This document shows, piece by piece, positions 41,801 to 49,975 of a stretch of 64,000 bases of DNA. The notes under the pieces were generated by a model. It did no database searches. It saw only the letters and a list, made by a program, of their open reading frames with translations, and had not been told where the DNA came from. Within the stretch, counting starts at the first letter, position 1. Every line of letters starts with the position of its first letter. A program made the position numbers and the translations under genes. This stretch comes from a virus. The stretch lies in IMG/VR virus record IMGVR_UViG_3300032326_000687, positions 1 to 64,000 of that record. One strand, written 5' to 3'.

Positions 41801-42214
41801 ATGAATAAATGGTTATGGAGAGCGCTCGGCTTACTTTTTGTAGGTTGTGCATACATAGGAGCTATTGTACCAGGTATACCTATGACAACTTTTGTGGTAC
41901 TAGCGGCGTGGGCATTTGCTAAAAGCTCACCGGCATTAAATCATTGGCTACACACACATCCAACATTTTCACCACACTTAATAAGATGGGAAACTAAAAG
42001 TATTTATCCAACAAAAGTAAAATGGATAATGCTTGTAACTATGGTTATTAGTTATACTATTTTACTATTTACACTTTCACATAAACCATTTGCACTAATT
42101 GGAATAGCATTGTTTATGTTATTTTGGTTAGTATGGGCGTGGAGATATCCAGGTTCGGAAGAAGAATATGAACGTAGAGTAAAAGCTGGAGAAAAAATTG
42201 GATGGAGAAAATAA
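41801..42214 (+). CDS. DUF454-like (YbaN) inner-membrane protein
   Basis: The 137-residue protein has about four membrane segments and the DUF454 landmarks LWRALGLLFVGCAYIGAIVP, GIPMTTFVVLAAWAFAKSSP and ALNHWLHTHPTFSPHL. The family is widespread in bacteria with unknown function. I chose ATG 41801 rather than an in-frame TTG 21 nt upstream. Acquisition from a host is likely. Confidence 0.82.
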   Translation: MNKWLWRALGLLFVGCAYIGAIVPGIPMTTFVVLAAWAFAKSSPALNHWLHTHPTFSPHLIRWETKSIYPTKVKWIMLVTMVISYTILLFTLSHKPFALIGIALFMLFWLVWAWRYPGSEEEYERRVKAGEKIGWRK

Positions 42215-42234
42215 TATAATGTATAGTTATAGTG

Positions 42235-43005
42235 ATGGAAGATGTTACGGTTATTATTCAAGGAAGATTACTACCTGAATGTTATGAATTTTGGATAAAA
42301 AATTATAAAGATTGTCCTGTCATACTTTCAACTTGGGTAGATACTGAAATAGATTTTAAAAATTTACCTGAAAACTTTACCGTATTACTCAGTCCATATC
42401 CTTTTGATTTTGGTGCACAAAATCTCAACCTTCAACTAATATCAACTTTAACTGCATTAAAACGGGTTGAAACAAAATATGTTATAAAATTAAGAGGAGA
42501 TGAATATTACTCCAATTTACAATATATTAGAAATTCTATATTAGTTGAACCGCACAAAATACACACATCACCTATATTTTTTAGAGCATGGGAATATGCG
42601 GAATACCACATATCAGACCATATTGTTGCGGGAACTTTGGAAAATATGTTAGTTATGTTTGGTGAAACTAAATATAATTTTGATACTGGTAAAGTAAATA
42701 TTTCTAAATGGAAAGTGGATGGTAAATTTCATAAATGGGTTACCACACATGCGCCGGAAGAAAGAATTACTAAATCATATTTAAATGCAAAAGAACCATT
42801 TAGATTTGAGAAAGTTGATGGTAGAATTATAATGATGGAGCATTTTAATATTTTAGATATTGAATTACTTCATCCTTATAAAATTAAAGCAAATCTATTT
42901 AGAAAAGAATGGACGAGTGGATTTATACCTGAAAGAAATTTTAGTATATCTAGAATAGAACAACTATTTGCAGATGACCCTTATAAAAGAAATGACGAGA
43001 AATGA
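42235..43005 (+). CDS. WavE-like glycan synthesis protein
   Basis: The 256-residue protein begins EDVTVIIQGRLLPECYEFW, then VILSTWVDTEI, NLNLQLISTLTALKRVETKY and VIKLRGDEYYSNLQY near residue 85. This order matches the WavE lipopolysaccharide-synthesis family, a probable glycosyltransferase. A second, more distant member is at 53485. It overlaps the next gene by 4 nt. Confidence 0.75.
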   Translation: MEDVTVIIQGRLLPECYEFWIKNYKDCPVILSTWVDTEIDFKNLPENFTVLLSPYPFDFGAQNLNLQLISTLTALKRVETKYVIKLRGDEYYSNLQYIRNSILVEPHKIHTSPIFFRAWEYAEYHISDHIVAGTLENMLVMFGETKYNFDTGKVNISKWKVDGKFHKWVTTHAPEERITKSYLNAKEPFRFEKVDGRIIMMEHFNILDIELLHPYKIKANLFRKEWTSGFIPERNFSISRIEQLFADDPYKRNDEK

Positions 43006-43469
43006 TTTATATATCACATAGAGGAAACGTAAACGGAAAAATAGAAGAAGCTGAAAATAAGCCAGAATATATTGATGATGCACTTCAAATGGGATTTGAT
43101 GTTGAGGTTGATGTTTGGTACATAGATGGTAAATGGTGGCTGGGGCATGATGGTCCGCAATACGAAATAGATTTTAATTGGATAGACGATAGAAGTGCTA
43201 GAGTATGGGTACATTGTAAGAATAAGCAGGCTGTTGAATACCTTACTGAAAACGATTATGAGGCGGCTAATATTAATTGGTTTTGGCATGAGGAAGATAC
43301 AATGACTTTGACATCGTTTAATTATGTTTGGGTTTATCCTGGTAAACAACCGATTAAGAAAAGTATAGCCGTAATGCCTGAAATATACAACGATGATGTT
43401 TCCAAATGCAGCGGAATATGTTCAGATTATATTCAAAAATACAAAGATGAGAATTTATCCACCAAATAA
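43002..43469 (+). CDS. Glycerophosphodiester phosphodiesterase-like, short
   Basis: The 155-residue protein begins YISHRGNVNGKIEEAENKPE and has MGFDVEVDVWYIDGKWWLGH, the two active-site blocks of the GDPD/PLC-like barrel (HRG and E-x-D...GHD). It is shorter than normal GDPD enzymes (about 240), so the barrel may be trimmed. It lies among glycan genes and may act on a phosphodiester-linked sugar or lipid. Confidence 0.72.
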   Translation: MIYISHRGNVNGKIEEAENKPEYIDDALQMGFDVEVDVWYIDGKWWLGHDGPQYEIDFNWIDDRSARVWVHCKNKQAVEYLTENDYEAANINWFWHEEDTMTLTSFNYVWVYPGKQPIKKSIAVMPEIYNDDVSKCSGICSDYIQKYKDENLSTK

Positions 43470-43848
43470 AATTTATATTTCAAAAAGTCCTGTACATGGA
43501 TATGGTATATTCGCAAATGAAATAATAGATGCGAATGAAATTATAGAAGAATGCCCTATATATGATTTAAAAATTCAAAAAGGAGAAATGAGTCCCTTAA
43601 TGAATGATTATAGGTTCAACTGGCCTCAAGGTAGTGGAGCTAATTGGGATAAGCAAGTTTTAGCATGGGGATATGGTTCTTTATATAATCATTCTGAAAA
43701 TGCAAATGCTTATTGGCGTTCTAATTTGGAAAACGAAACATTTGAATTCGTTTCCAATAGGCGAATTGAAAAAGATGAAGAAATATTTGTTTGGTATGGT
43801 GGTGTAAGTTATTGGCAAGATGGTAGAACTAATACGAATGTAATATGA
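43447..43848 (+). CDS. SET-domain methyltransferase-like protein
   Basis: The 133-residue protein has SPVHGYGIFANEIIDANEII at the N terminus, YGSLYNHSENANAYW near residue 80 (the NHS motif of SET domains) and VSNRRIEKDEEIFVWYGG near residue 105. These are the three core SET segments. SET enzymes methylate lysine side chains in proteins. ATG 43447 overlaps the GDPD-like gene by 23 nt. The target in a phage is unknown. Confidence 0.82.
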   Translation: MRIYPPNKIYISKSPVHGYGIFANEIIDANEIIEECPIYDLKIQKGEMSPLMNDYRFNWPQGSGANWDKQVLAWGYGSLYNHSENANAYWRSNLENETFEFVSNRRIEKDEEIFVWYGGVSYWQDGRTNTNVI

Positions 43849-44660
43849 GAGTAGCGTTATGTTTTTCAGGTCATATGAGAGACCTAAATGAAACTAAAAA
43901 TTTCTGGACAGAACTTATTAAGAAGTATGATATAGATGTATATGCTTCGTTTTGGGATATTGAAAATCCTGAACTAGGTGATACTATAAAAGAATTTGAA
44001 AAAGTATATACCCCTAAACGTTTGGAAGTAGAGAGCTATGATATCTTCAAACAAACCACACAGGATTTCGCATCCATGCACATTCAATCACCAACAAATA
44101 TAGATTTGCTTTTTCAGAATACAACTAAAGCGTTTGGACAACTATCTATGTACTATAAAGTTTGGAGAGCAAATATGTTATCTAAACAATTGGGAATTGA
44201 ATATGATTTAGTTATACGAACTCGTATTGATATTGTATTAGATGAAAATTTTGAACTTCAATTAAATGATTATTTAAACGTACCTATGGGTAGAGTACAA
44301 TCTTATAGTTGGTCAAATAATTTTGGAATCAATGATTGTTTTGCATATGGTAGGCCAAAAATAATGGATTACTATTCTTTTATATTTTTACAAATGATGG
44401 AATACCTAAAACAAGGACACTACGCATTTCCACCAGAACATTTTTTATCGGTACATTTTAGTAAGATAAAAATAGAAATAAGAGAATTTCCAAATTATAT
44501 GATTATAACTAGGATATCCAAAGGAACTCAACATGAAGTGTATAACAAATTTATATCACCACCTAGAGAAGAAATTCTATGGAGTGATAGGACTGAATTT
44601 TTACCGGACCCAAATGGTAGTTTTAAAAAGAGTTCTATAAAAGATGATTTTAACGTTTAA
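43845..44660 (+). CDS. Probable glycosyltransferase
   Basis: The 271-residue protein begins RVALCFSGHMRDLNETKNFW, then IDVYASFWDIENPEL and a late YDLVIRTRIDIVLDENFEL near residue 125 (R-x-D-x type site). This pattern is common in glycosyltransferase-like proteins of large phages and viruses. It overlaps the SET gene by 4 nt. Confidence 0.62.
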   Translation: MRVALCFSGHMRDLNETKNFWTELIKKYDIDVYASFWDIENPELGDTIKEFEKVYTPKRLEVESYDIFKQTTQDFASMHIQSPTNIDLLFQNTTKAFGQLSMYYKVWRANMLSKQLGIEYDLVIRTRIDIVLDENFELQLNDYLNVPMGRVQSYSWSNNFGINDCFAYGRPKIMDYYSFIFLQMMEYLKQGHYAFPPEHFLSVHFSKIKIEIREFPNYMIITRISKGTQHEVYNKFISPPREEILWSDRTEFLPDPNGSFKKSSIKDDFNV

Positions 44661-44672
44661 TTCAACAATGAT

Positions 44673-44681
44673 ATATTTAAT
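44673..44681 (+). promoter_or_regulatory. Weak AT-rich promoter-like motif TATATTTAA
   Basis: TATATTTAA differs at the last base from the TATA[T/C]TTAT motif and lies 20 nt before the next small ORF. Confidence 0.3.
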
Positions 44682-44701
44682 CAAAATATAGTATTATGAA
44701 T

Positions 44702-44863
44702 ATGGAAAATAAAATTAAAGACATAATAGAAATGCTAGAAGATGCTATTTCATTTGAAGATTGGCGTAGAGTAGAAGATGCTAGAAAAGAATTAACATTT
44801 TTGTTTGAAGAAATTGAGTCATCATTTCCAATGGATGAATGGGATAATGAAGAACTTGATTAA
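44702..44863 (+). CDS. Very small acidic protein
   Basis: This 53-residue ORF (ATG 44702, TAA 44861-44863) forms two predicted acidic helices (IKDIIEMLEDAISFEDWRRV and ARKELTFLFEEIESS). No family was recognised. Confidence 0.5.
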   Translation: MENKIKDIIEMLEDAISFEDWRRVEDARKELTFLFEEIESSFPMDEWDNEELD

Positions 44864-44874
44864 TACATGAAATT

Positions 44875-45621
44875 TTGAAAAAAACAAAAATATTAGTTAC
44901 AGGCTTTCCACATACTGGTACATCTATTCTTAAATCTAAATTGGGAGAATGTTCCAATTTATATGAAGTGCCTTTTGAAACCCCATTTGTAAGACCAGAA
45001 GATATACATTATTCTGGTGATAGAGAAAATATTTTAATTAAACATCCTGTATTACCGGTCGATATTCGTGCTGGTGGTATAGCCTATACACGTCATCCTG
45101 ATTCTAGATATTATGACTATAAAATTATTATGGTGATTAGAAATCCTTGGAACGTATATACTGGATTAATTAAAGGTGGGGTAAATCCATTGACTAATTT
45201 AACGGTTGATGGGGGCAATCCAGCATACCATACAAAAGTTCAAGAATATTTAGTTACTGCTGATTTTTTCAGACAAGTTAGAGATAACAACTATCCAAAT
45301 ATATACGCAATTAGATATGAGGATTTTTTTCCTAATAACTTTGAAAAATTACGCGAACTTATGGATATGTTAGAGTTGGATTATACGGAAGAAATTTTTA
45401 CAAATCGTACAAAAGATTATATTCATTGGCCTAACAAGCATTATGCTAATATAAAAGACGATGAAACCTATAAATCCGATAGGTACGCATATAGAACTTG
45501 GCAGATAAACCAACCGTTTCAAAATATGAATGGTGAAGTTGATATTCCAGAAGAACTTAATAAAATTCTAACGGAATCCGATATAATAAAGGAGCTGGGA
45601 TATTCGGACCCGCGTAACTAA
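44875..45621 (+). CDS. Sulfotransferase-like protein (TTG start)
   Basis: The 248-residue protein starts KKTKILVTGFPHTGTSILKS, the 5'-phosphosulfate loop of sulfotransferases. IIMVIRNPWNVYTGLIKGG near residue 83 matches the 3'-phosphate-binding site, and IYAIRYEDFF is a typical third motif. It would transfer sulfate from PAPS to a sugar or protein. The only in-frame start near the P-loop is TTG at 44875. It may use PAPS made with help of the APS-kinase-like protein at 37843. The substrate could be the phage glycan. Confidence 0.78.
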   Translation: MKKTKILVTGFPHTGTSILKSKLGECSNLYEVPFETPFVRPEDIHYSGDRENILIKHPVLPVDIRAGGIAYTRHPDSRYYDYKIIMVIRNPWNVYTGLIKGGVNPLTNLTVDGGNPAYHTKVQEYLVTADFFRQVRDNNYPNIYAIRYEDFFPNNFEKLRELMDMLELDYTEEIFTNRTKDYIHWPNKHYANIKDDETYKSDRYAYRTWQINQPFQNMNGEVDIPEELNKILTESDIIKELGYSDPRN

Positions 45622-45690
45622 TTGATTTTCAATGACTTATGTAACTCATTGATTTCCAACGTATTATAACTTATTGATTTCCAATGACTT
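45614..45690 (+). repeat. Three tandem copies of a TTGATTTYCAA-type repeat
   Basis: Units [G/A]TAACT-NATTGATTT[T/C]CAA[T/C]G start at 45614, 45641 and 45666, spaced 27 and 25 nt. The core ATTGATTTTCAAT is a dyad. The array overlaps the end of the sulfotransferase gene and lies 21 nt before the next promoter. Related copies lie at 47984-48050 and 55876-55927. Confidence 0.75.
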
Positions 45691-45710
45691 AAAAAATATT
45701 TCAAAAAATA

Positions 45711-45742
45711 TTTGGTGGTCTGAAAACTTCTTTGTATATTTG
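45711..45742 (+). promoter_or_regulatory. Bacteroidota-type promoter for the CobT/VWA gene
   Basis: TTTG (45711-45714), 20 nt and TATATTTG (45735-45742). The ATG at 45774 is 31 nt downstream. The longer frame that starts inside this promoter at 45732 is therefore rejected. Confidence 0.82.
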
Positions 45743-45773
45743 GGTATATTCATTCAAAATTAAACCCCTTTAT

Positions 45774-47987
45774 ATGAGTTGGTACACAGATTTTAAGAAA
45801 GGTACAAAAGACCACCTAGTTAGTGGCAAATCTAAAAAAAGTAAATCATATAGTTCTTATGGTAAATCTTCTTGGTGGATGGATGATTGGGATTATTCTG
45901 CTCCCGTATATTCATCTTATTCCACAAAGGAATTGGCTACAAAGAACTTGTATAAGTTAGCTGCACATCGTAGAGCGATTGCTAACTTCGTATCTATTGT
46001 AACAGGTCAATCTATACCTGTTAAGTTTTCTACCAAAGGTGATTCTTATACCGATGGTAAGGTAGTAACTATTTCCGCTAACATCGCTGAACCAAAGGAG
46101 TTTGACCCGGCGGTGGGTTTGGCACTTCACGAAGGTTCACACATTAAACTTTCCAACTTTGACATATTGAGAGATTTGGAAATGGTAATCATTAGAATTA
46201 TTGGTATTGAAGAATCCAAGCGTTTAGATGAAATTTCAAACCAAAAGGGTGTTACATATTTTGCAGGTGTTGTGAAAGACATATTGAACTATGTAGAAGA
46301 TAGAAGGATTGATAACTTCATCTACAAATCGGCACCCGGTTATAGAGATTACTATCGTTCAATGTATGACAAGTACTTCAATGACCCTGCTATTGATAGG
46401 GGTATGAAATCGGATGAATTCACCGAAGAAAACTTTGAATCATATATGTTCCGTTTGATTAACTTACATTCAAAGTTCAGTAAACCAAACGCGTTGAAAC
46501 GTATGCCAGAAATTGCTAGGATTATTAAACTTAATGAGATTAGTAGATTGAAAACAACCGAAGATGCACTTAAAATAGCATTAGAAGTTTACGCTATTCT
46601 TATTGACGCAATCGAACCACTTACTCCACAACAACAACAAAAAGGACAAGGACAGGGTAGTGGTAATGGGCAAGCCGGTGAAGGTGAGCAAGAGGCCGGT
46701 GAAGATGATATTGAAGTTGATATGAGTGGTGATGATGGTGATAGTGAGAATGGTGATAATGAGAATGGTAGTGGTGATGATGGTGATATGAGTGGTGATG
46801 GTAACGAACCTGCCGAAGATGGTAAAGGTGTGAAGGGTAAGATTGTTATTAAACCTGGTAAAGGTAATGGTAAGCCAGCGGAAGGACGTTTATCTCAAAG
46901 ACAGATTGATATTATTCGTAAGAAGATAGAAAAACAAAAAGAGTTCTTACGTGGTAAGATTAAGAAAACCAAAGTATCATCAACCGAAGCAAAACAATTG
47001 GAATCAATTGAAGAAGCTGGTGCAGAGATGAAAGTTGTAGCACAGGATTATTATGGTAATGGTAATTCATTCAAAGGCATTGAGTGTGTTGTGGTTAAGA
47101 AGATGACTCGTAACCTAATGGAGCAAGATAACTTCCCACTTACATCTAAACGCTATAATAAGACCGAAGATACAATGTATGACCAATACTCCAAAGAAGT
47201 TGCCGAAGGTATTCGTATCGGTACATTGTTGGGTAAGAAAATGCAAGTTAGAGGTGAGAGTAGAGAAACTATCTTTAATCGTCAGCTTGTAGGTAAGATG
47301 GATAAGAGAATGGTATCATCGTTGGGTTATGGTAATGAACACGTATTCTATACTAGAGAGATTGATATGTTTAAAAAAGCTAATCTACATATTTCGGTAG
47401 ATGCGAGTGGTTCAATGGGTGGTGAGAAGTGGAGAAAAACTATGACTAACATCGTAGCATTGGCTAAGGCAGTGGATATGATTCCTAACCTTAATATTCA
47501 GATTAGTTTCCGTACAACAACCGGTGAGCTACCTTACATTGTATTGGCTTACGATAGTAGAGTTGATAAGTTTATGAAGGTTAAACAATTGTTTGGTTAC
47601 TTACATCCAAACGGAACTACACCTGAAGGATTGTGTTTTGAGGCAGTGATGAAACAAATGGTAGGTAGTAATGGTGAAGTTGATTCATACTTCCTAAACA
47701 TATCGGATGGTGAACCTTACTTTCATGGAAAGGGTATGAGTTATAGTGGTAGTAATGCAGCTAAACATACTCGTAAGATGATGAAATCAATTGAAGGTAT
47801 GGGTATCAAAGTATTGAGTTATTTCGTTAGTGATAGTAGTTACGATATGGATGAAAATAGTAGTGGTTCAGCTAGAACGTTCAAAGAGTGTTATGGACCG
47901 GCTGCTAGTTATATTAACGTAACAAATGTAAATGAAGTAGCTCGTACAATGAACCGATTATTTATGAGCAAACCACAAAATTCATAA
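45774..47987 (+). CDS. CobT-like/VWA-domain protein
   Basis: The 737-residue protein starts MSWYTDFKKG. LALHEGSHIKLSNFDILRDLE near residue 120 is a zincin-like HExxH-type helix (HEGSH). A low-complexity acidic Gly/Asp/Asn/Glu stretch lies near residues 310-360. The C-terminal von Willebrand A domain has the metal site VDASGSMGGEKW near residue 543. The layout resembles the CobT-like proteins of marine T4-like phages, partners of the MoxR/CobS ATPase encoded next. Such pairs remodel protein complexes or insert metals, but the phage versions have no proven substrate. Confidence 0.8.
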   Translation: MSWYTDFKKGTKDHLVSGKSKKSKSYSSYGKSSWWMDDWDYSAPVYSSYSTKELATKNLYKLAAHRRAIANFVSIVTGQSIPVKFSTKGDSYTDGKVVTISANIAEPKEFDPAVGLALHEGSHIKLSNFDILRDLEMVIIRIIGIEESKRLDEISNQKGVTYFAGVVKDILNYVEDRRIDNFIYKSAPGYRDYYRSMYDKYFNDPAIDRGMKSDEFTEENFESYMFRLINLHSKFSKPNALKRMPEIARIIKLNEISRLKTTEDALKIALEVYAILIDAIEPLTPQQQQKGQGQGSGNGQAGEGEQEAGEDDIEVDMSGDDGDSENGDNENGSGDDGDMSGDGNEPAEDGKGVKGKIVIKPGKGNGKPAEGRLSQRQIDIIRKKIEKQKEFLRGKIKKTKVSSTEAKQLESIEEAGAEMKVVAQDYYGNGNSFKGIECVVVKKMTRNLMEQDNFPLTSKRYNKTEDTMYDQYSKEVAEGIRIGTLLGKKMQVRGESRETIFNRQLVGKMDKRMVSSLGYGNEHVFYTREIDMFKKANLHISVDASGSMGGEKWRKTMTNIVALAKAVDMIPNLNIQISFRTTTGELPYIVLAYDSRVDKFMKVKQLFGYLHPNGTTPEGLCFEAVMKQMVGSNGEVDSYFLNISDGEPYFHGKGMSYSGSNAAKHTRKMMKSIEGMGIKVLSYFVSDSSYDMDENSSGSARTFKECYGPAASYINVTNVNEVARTMNRLFMSKPQNS

Positions 47988-48050
47988 CTGATTGATTATC
48001 AACGAGTTACGAAAATCACTCCTAACTCGTTGATTTTCAACCACTTATAA
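47984..48050 (+). repeat. Two copies of the TTGA-TCAA dyad repeat
   Basis: Copy 1 (47984-48010) is nearly a full palindrome around TTGATTATCAA, with TAACT and AGTTA ends. Copy 2 (48022-48050) has GTTGATTTTCAAC. They lie between the VWA gene and the promoter of the MoxR gene. Confidence 0.75.
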
Positions 48051-48064
48051 CCCCAAAAAATAAA

Positions 48065-48096
48065 TTTGGTAGATTCAAAAAGATTTCGTATCTTTA
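48065..48096 (+). promoter_or_regulatory. Promoter (TATCTTTA variant) for the MoxR/CobS gene
   Basis: TTTG (48065-48068), 20 nt and TATCTTTA (48089-48096). The spacer start GGTAGATTCAA is shared with the clamp promoter. The ATG is 57 nt downstream, the longest leader of this promoter class. Confidence 0.78.
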
Positions 48097-48153
48097 CATA
48101 GTAAGATTGATAAGAAAGAAACATTTATTATTATATATTAAAACCCCTTAATT

Positions 48154-49359
48154 ATGGCAAAGCCTAATGTAGACAAAATGAGTAAACAAATCTTTAAAGT
48201 TGTAAAGATTGGCTCACATTTCAAACTAGCAAATACTGCTGGTAAAATAGTAGGTACACAAGGAATTGGTACTCCTACTCGTAAAAAAGCTTATGAAGCA
48301 GGTAAAGCACTTCGTAAGGTAGTTGGTAGTGGTGGTAAGATTCAATACCGCTTAACCGATATGACTGAATTTGATAACTTGGTTGCTCCATTGAAAAGTA
48401 ACGCCGAAGTTAATGTAGAGAAGTTGGATAATCATAAAGAGATTACCGATTTTATCCATAACGAATCGGTTAAACTTAAACCTGAAGGATTGGTTATTTC
48501 TGACTTAAAGTGGAAATACCTTATTCGTTCAGCTGTTAGAGCTAAGAATATTATGATGACAGGACCGGCTGGTTGTGGTAAGACATTAGCGGCTAAAGCA
48601 CTTACCAAAGGCTTAAAGAGACCTGATTTCTATTTCAACCTTGGTGCAACGCAAGATGCGAGAGCAACCCTAATTGGTAACACACACTTTGATAGTAAGA
48701 AAGGTACATTCTTCGCTGAATCTGCTTTCGTAAAAGCAATTAGTACTCCAAACGCTGTTATCCTATTGGATGAGTTGAGTAGAGCACATCCTGACGCTTG
48801 GAATATTCTAATGACTGTATTGGATTTGGGACAACGTTACCTTCGTTTAGATGAGGCTGTTGATTCTCCAATTGTTAAAGTAGCGGATGGTGTTACCTTT
48901 ATCGCTACCGCTAACATTGGTGGTGAATATACTTCAACTAGAGTATTGGATAGGGCGATATTAGACCGTTTCACTACAATTGAAATGGATGTGTTGAATG
49001 ATGAGCAAGAATTGAACTTGTTAAAGTATATGTATCCTTCGGTTAGTGAAGAAGATTTGAAAGCAGTTGCTGAAATTGCTACTCACACTCGTGATATTGC
49101 AAAGACAGGTGATGGTAAACTTTCAACCGGTGTTTCAACTCGTGCTAGTGTAGAAACTGCTGGGTTGTTATACGATGGTTTCAGTTTGTTTGAAGCAGCT
49201 GAAATTAGTATGTTCCCATTCTTCTCTAACGATGGTGGTGTAGATAGTGAAAGAACGTATGTGAAGCAGTTGGTTCAAAAGTATATTAAGGATGATAAAG
49301 CTGATGAGGCATTATTCACCGAACCAACCGAAGATGATAGTGAGAAGATTGTTTGGTAA
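48154..49359 (+). CDS. CobS/MoxR-type AAA+ ATPase
   Basis: The 401-residue protein has an N-terminal part of about 100 residues and an AAA+ core. The core has Walker A MMTGPAGCGKTLAAKAL near residue 132, Walker B AVILLDELSRAHPDAWN near 205 and FIATANIGGEYTSTRVLD near 248. The pattern matches MoxR/CobS ATPases, including the copies in T4-like cyanophages. It is the motor partner of the VWA protein encoded upstream. A strong terminator follows, so the pair is isolated. Confidence 0.87.
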   Translation: MAKPNVDKMSKQIFKVVKIGSHFKLANTAGKIVGTQGIGTPTRKKAYEAGKALRKVVGSGGKIQYRLTDMTEFDNLVAPLKSNAEVNVEKLDNHKEITDFIHNESVKLKPEGLVISDLKWKYLIRSAVRAKNIMMTGPAGCGKTLAAKALTKGLKRPDFYFNLGATQDARATLIGNTHFDSKKGTFFAESAFVKAISTPNAVILLDELSRAHPDAWNILMTVLDLGQRYLRLDEAVDSPIVKVADGVTFIATANIGGEYTSTRVLDRAILDRFTTIEMDVLNDEQELNLLKYMYPSVSEEDLKAVAEIATHTRDIAKTGDGKLSTGVSTRASVETAGLLYDGFSLFEAAEISMFPFFSNDGGVDSERTYVKQLVQKYIKDDKADEALFTEPTEDDSEKIVW

Positions 49360-49384
49360 TTTAAGGGGTTAAATCCAGACATAA

Positions 49385-49415
49385 GGTGGGTGGCTTCGGC
49401 CATCCACCATTTTTT
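49385..49415 (+). terminator. Strong rho-independent terminator
   Basis: Arms GGTGGGTGGC (49385-49394) and GCCATCCACC (49399-49408) pair over 10 bp with one G-U pair around a TTCG tetraloop, followed by A and six T (49410-49415). It ends the MoxR/CobS transcript. Confidence 0.92.
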
Positions 49416-49443
49416 GTAAATCCCAAACCTTAAAAATAAAAAA

Positions 49444-49617
49444 ATGAAAAAATTTAGTATAAGCGAAATGCTTATTTTGGTGGTATGTGTAGTGTGTATA
49501 TTCGTAAGTGAATACATCTACCTAGTTCAAGACAATGTATTAAAAGCAATCTTTATAGGTTTATGGCCACCAACTATATTAGGATTGTTAAACTTTATCA
49601 ATATCAAAAGAAAATAA
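49444..49617 (+). CDS. Small membrane protein
   Basis: This 57-residue ORF (ATG 49444, TAA 49615-49617) has two hydrophobic segments (MLILVVCVVCIFVSEYIYLV and AIFIGLWPPTILGLLNFI). It is followed after 1 nt by another membrane protein. A holin-like role is possible but unsupported. Confidence 0.55.
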   Translation: MKKFSISEMLILVVCVVCIFVSEYIYLVQDNVLKAIFIGLWPPTILGLLNFINIKRK

Positions 49618-49618
49618 A

Positions 49619-49975
49619 ATGGAAAATTTAGATATAATAATTCTTACATCTATTGTTTCAACATTGTTCATTGTATTTGGTATTACTATGTATAAGGAAT
49701 TAAAAAACGCACCTGACCAAAGTAAGGATTTGTATGAAAGAAGTCCTAGAGCAAATATGATTAGGTTCGTTGGTTCTATATTTGATGATAATACAATTTC
49801 TAAAAAAGAGAAAAAAGTAATTTACAAAGCAGTAAAACGAACTATTTCCGATATGGAAAGTGATGGAATGTATTTTCCGGAAGAAGTGAAAGAAAGATTA
49901 CAAGAATATAGAGAAGAAATGCATTGTGAATATAGTGGATTACCTTCACCAAAAGCATACGAAAATGTTAAATAA
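49619..49975 (+). CDS. Single-pass membrane protein
   Basis: The 118-residue protein has one N-terminal membrane segment (IIILTSIVSTLFIVFGITMY) and a charged cytoplasmic helical part (SKKEKKVIYKAVKRTISDME). No family was recognised. It overlaps folE by 11 nt. Confidence 0.6.
   Translation: MENLDIIILTSIVSTLFIVFGITMYKELKNAPDQSKDLYERSPRANMIRFVGSIFDDNTISKKEKKVIYKAVKRTISDMESDGMYFPEEVKERLQEYREEMHCEYSGLPSPKAYENVK

Noticed and set aside
45732-45773. N-terminal extension of the VWA/CobT-like protein from a TTG at 45732
   Set aside because: The extension lies within the -7 box and leader of the promoter. The ATG at 45774 is downstream of it and gives a better start.
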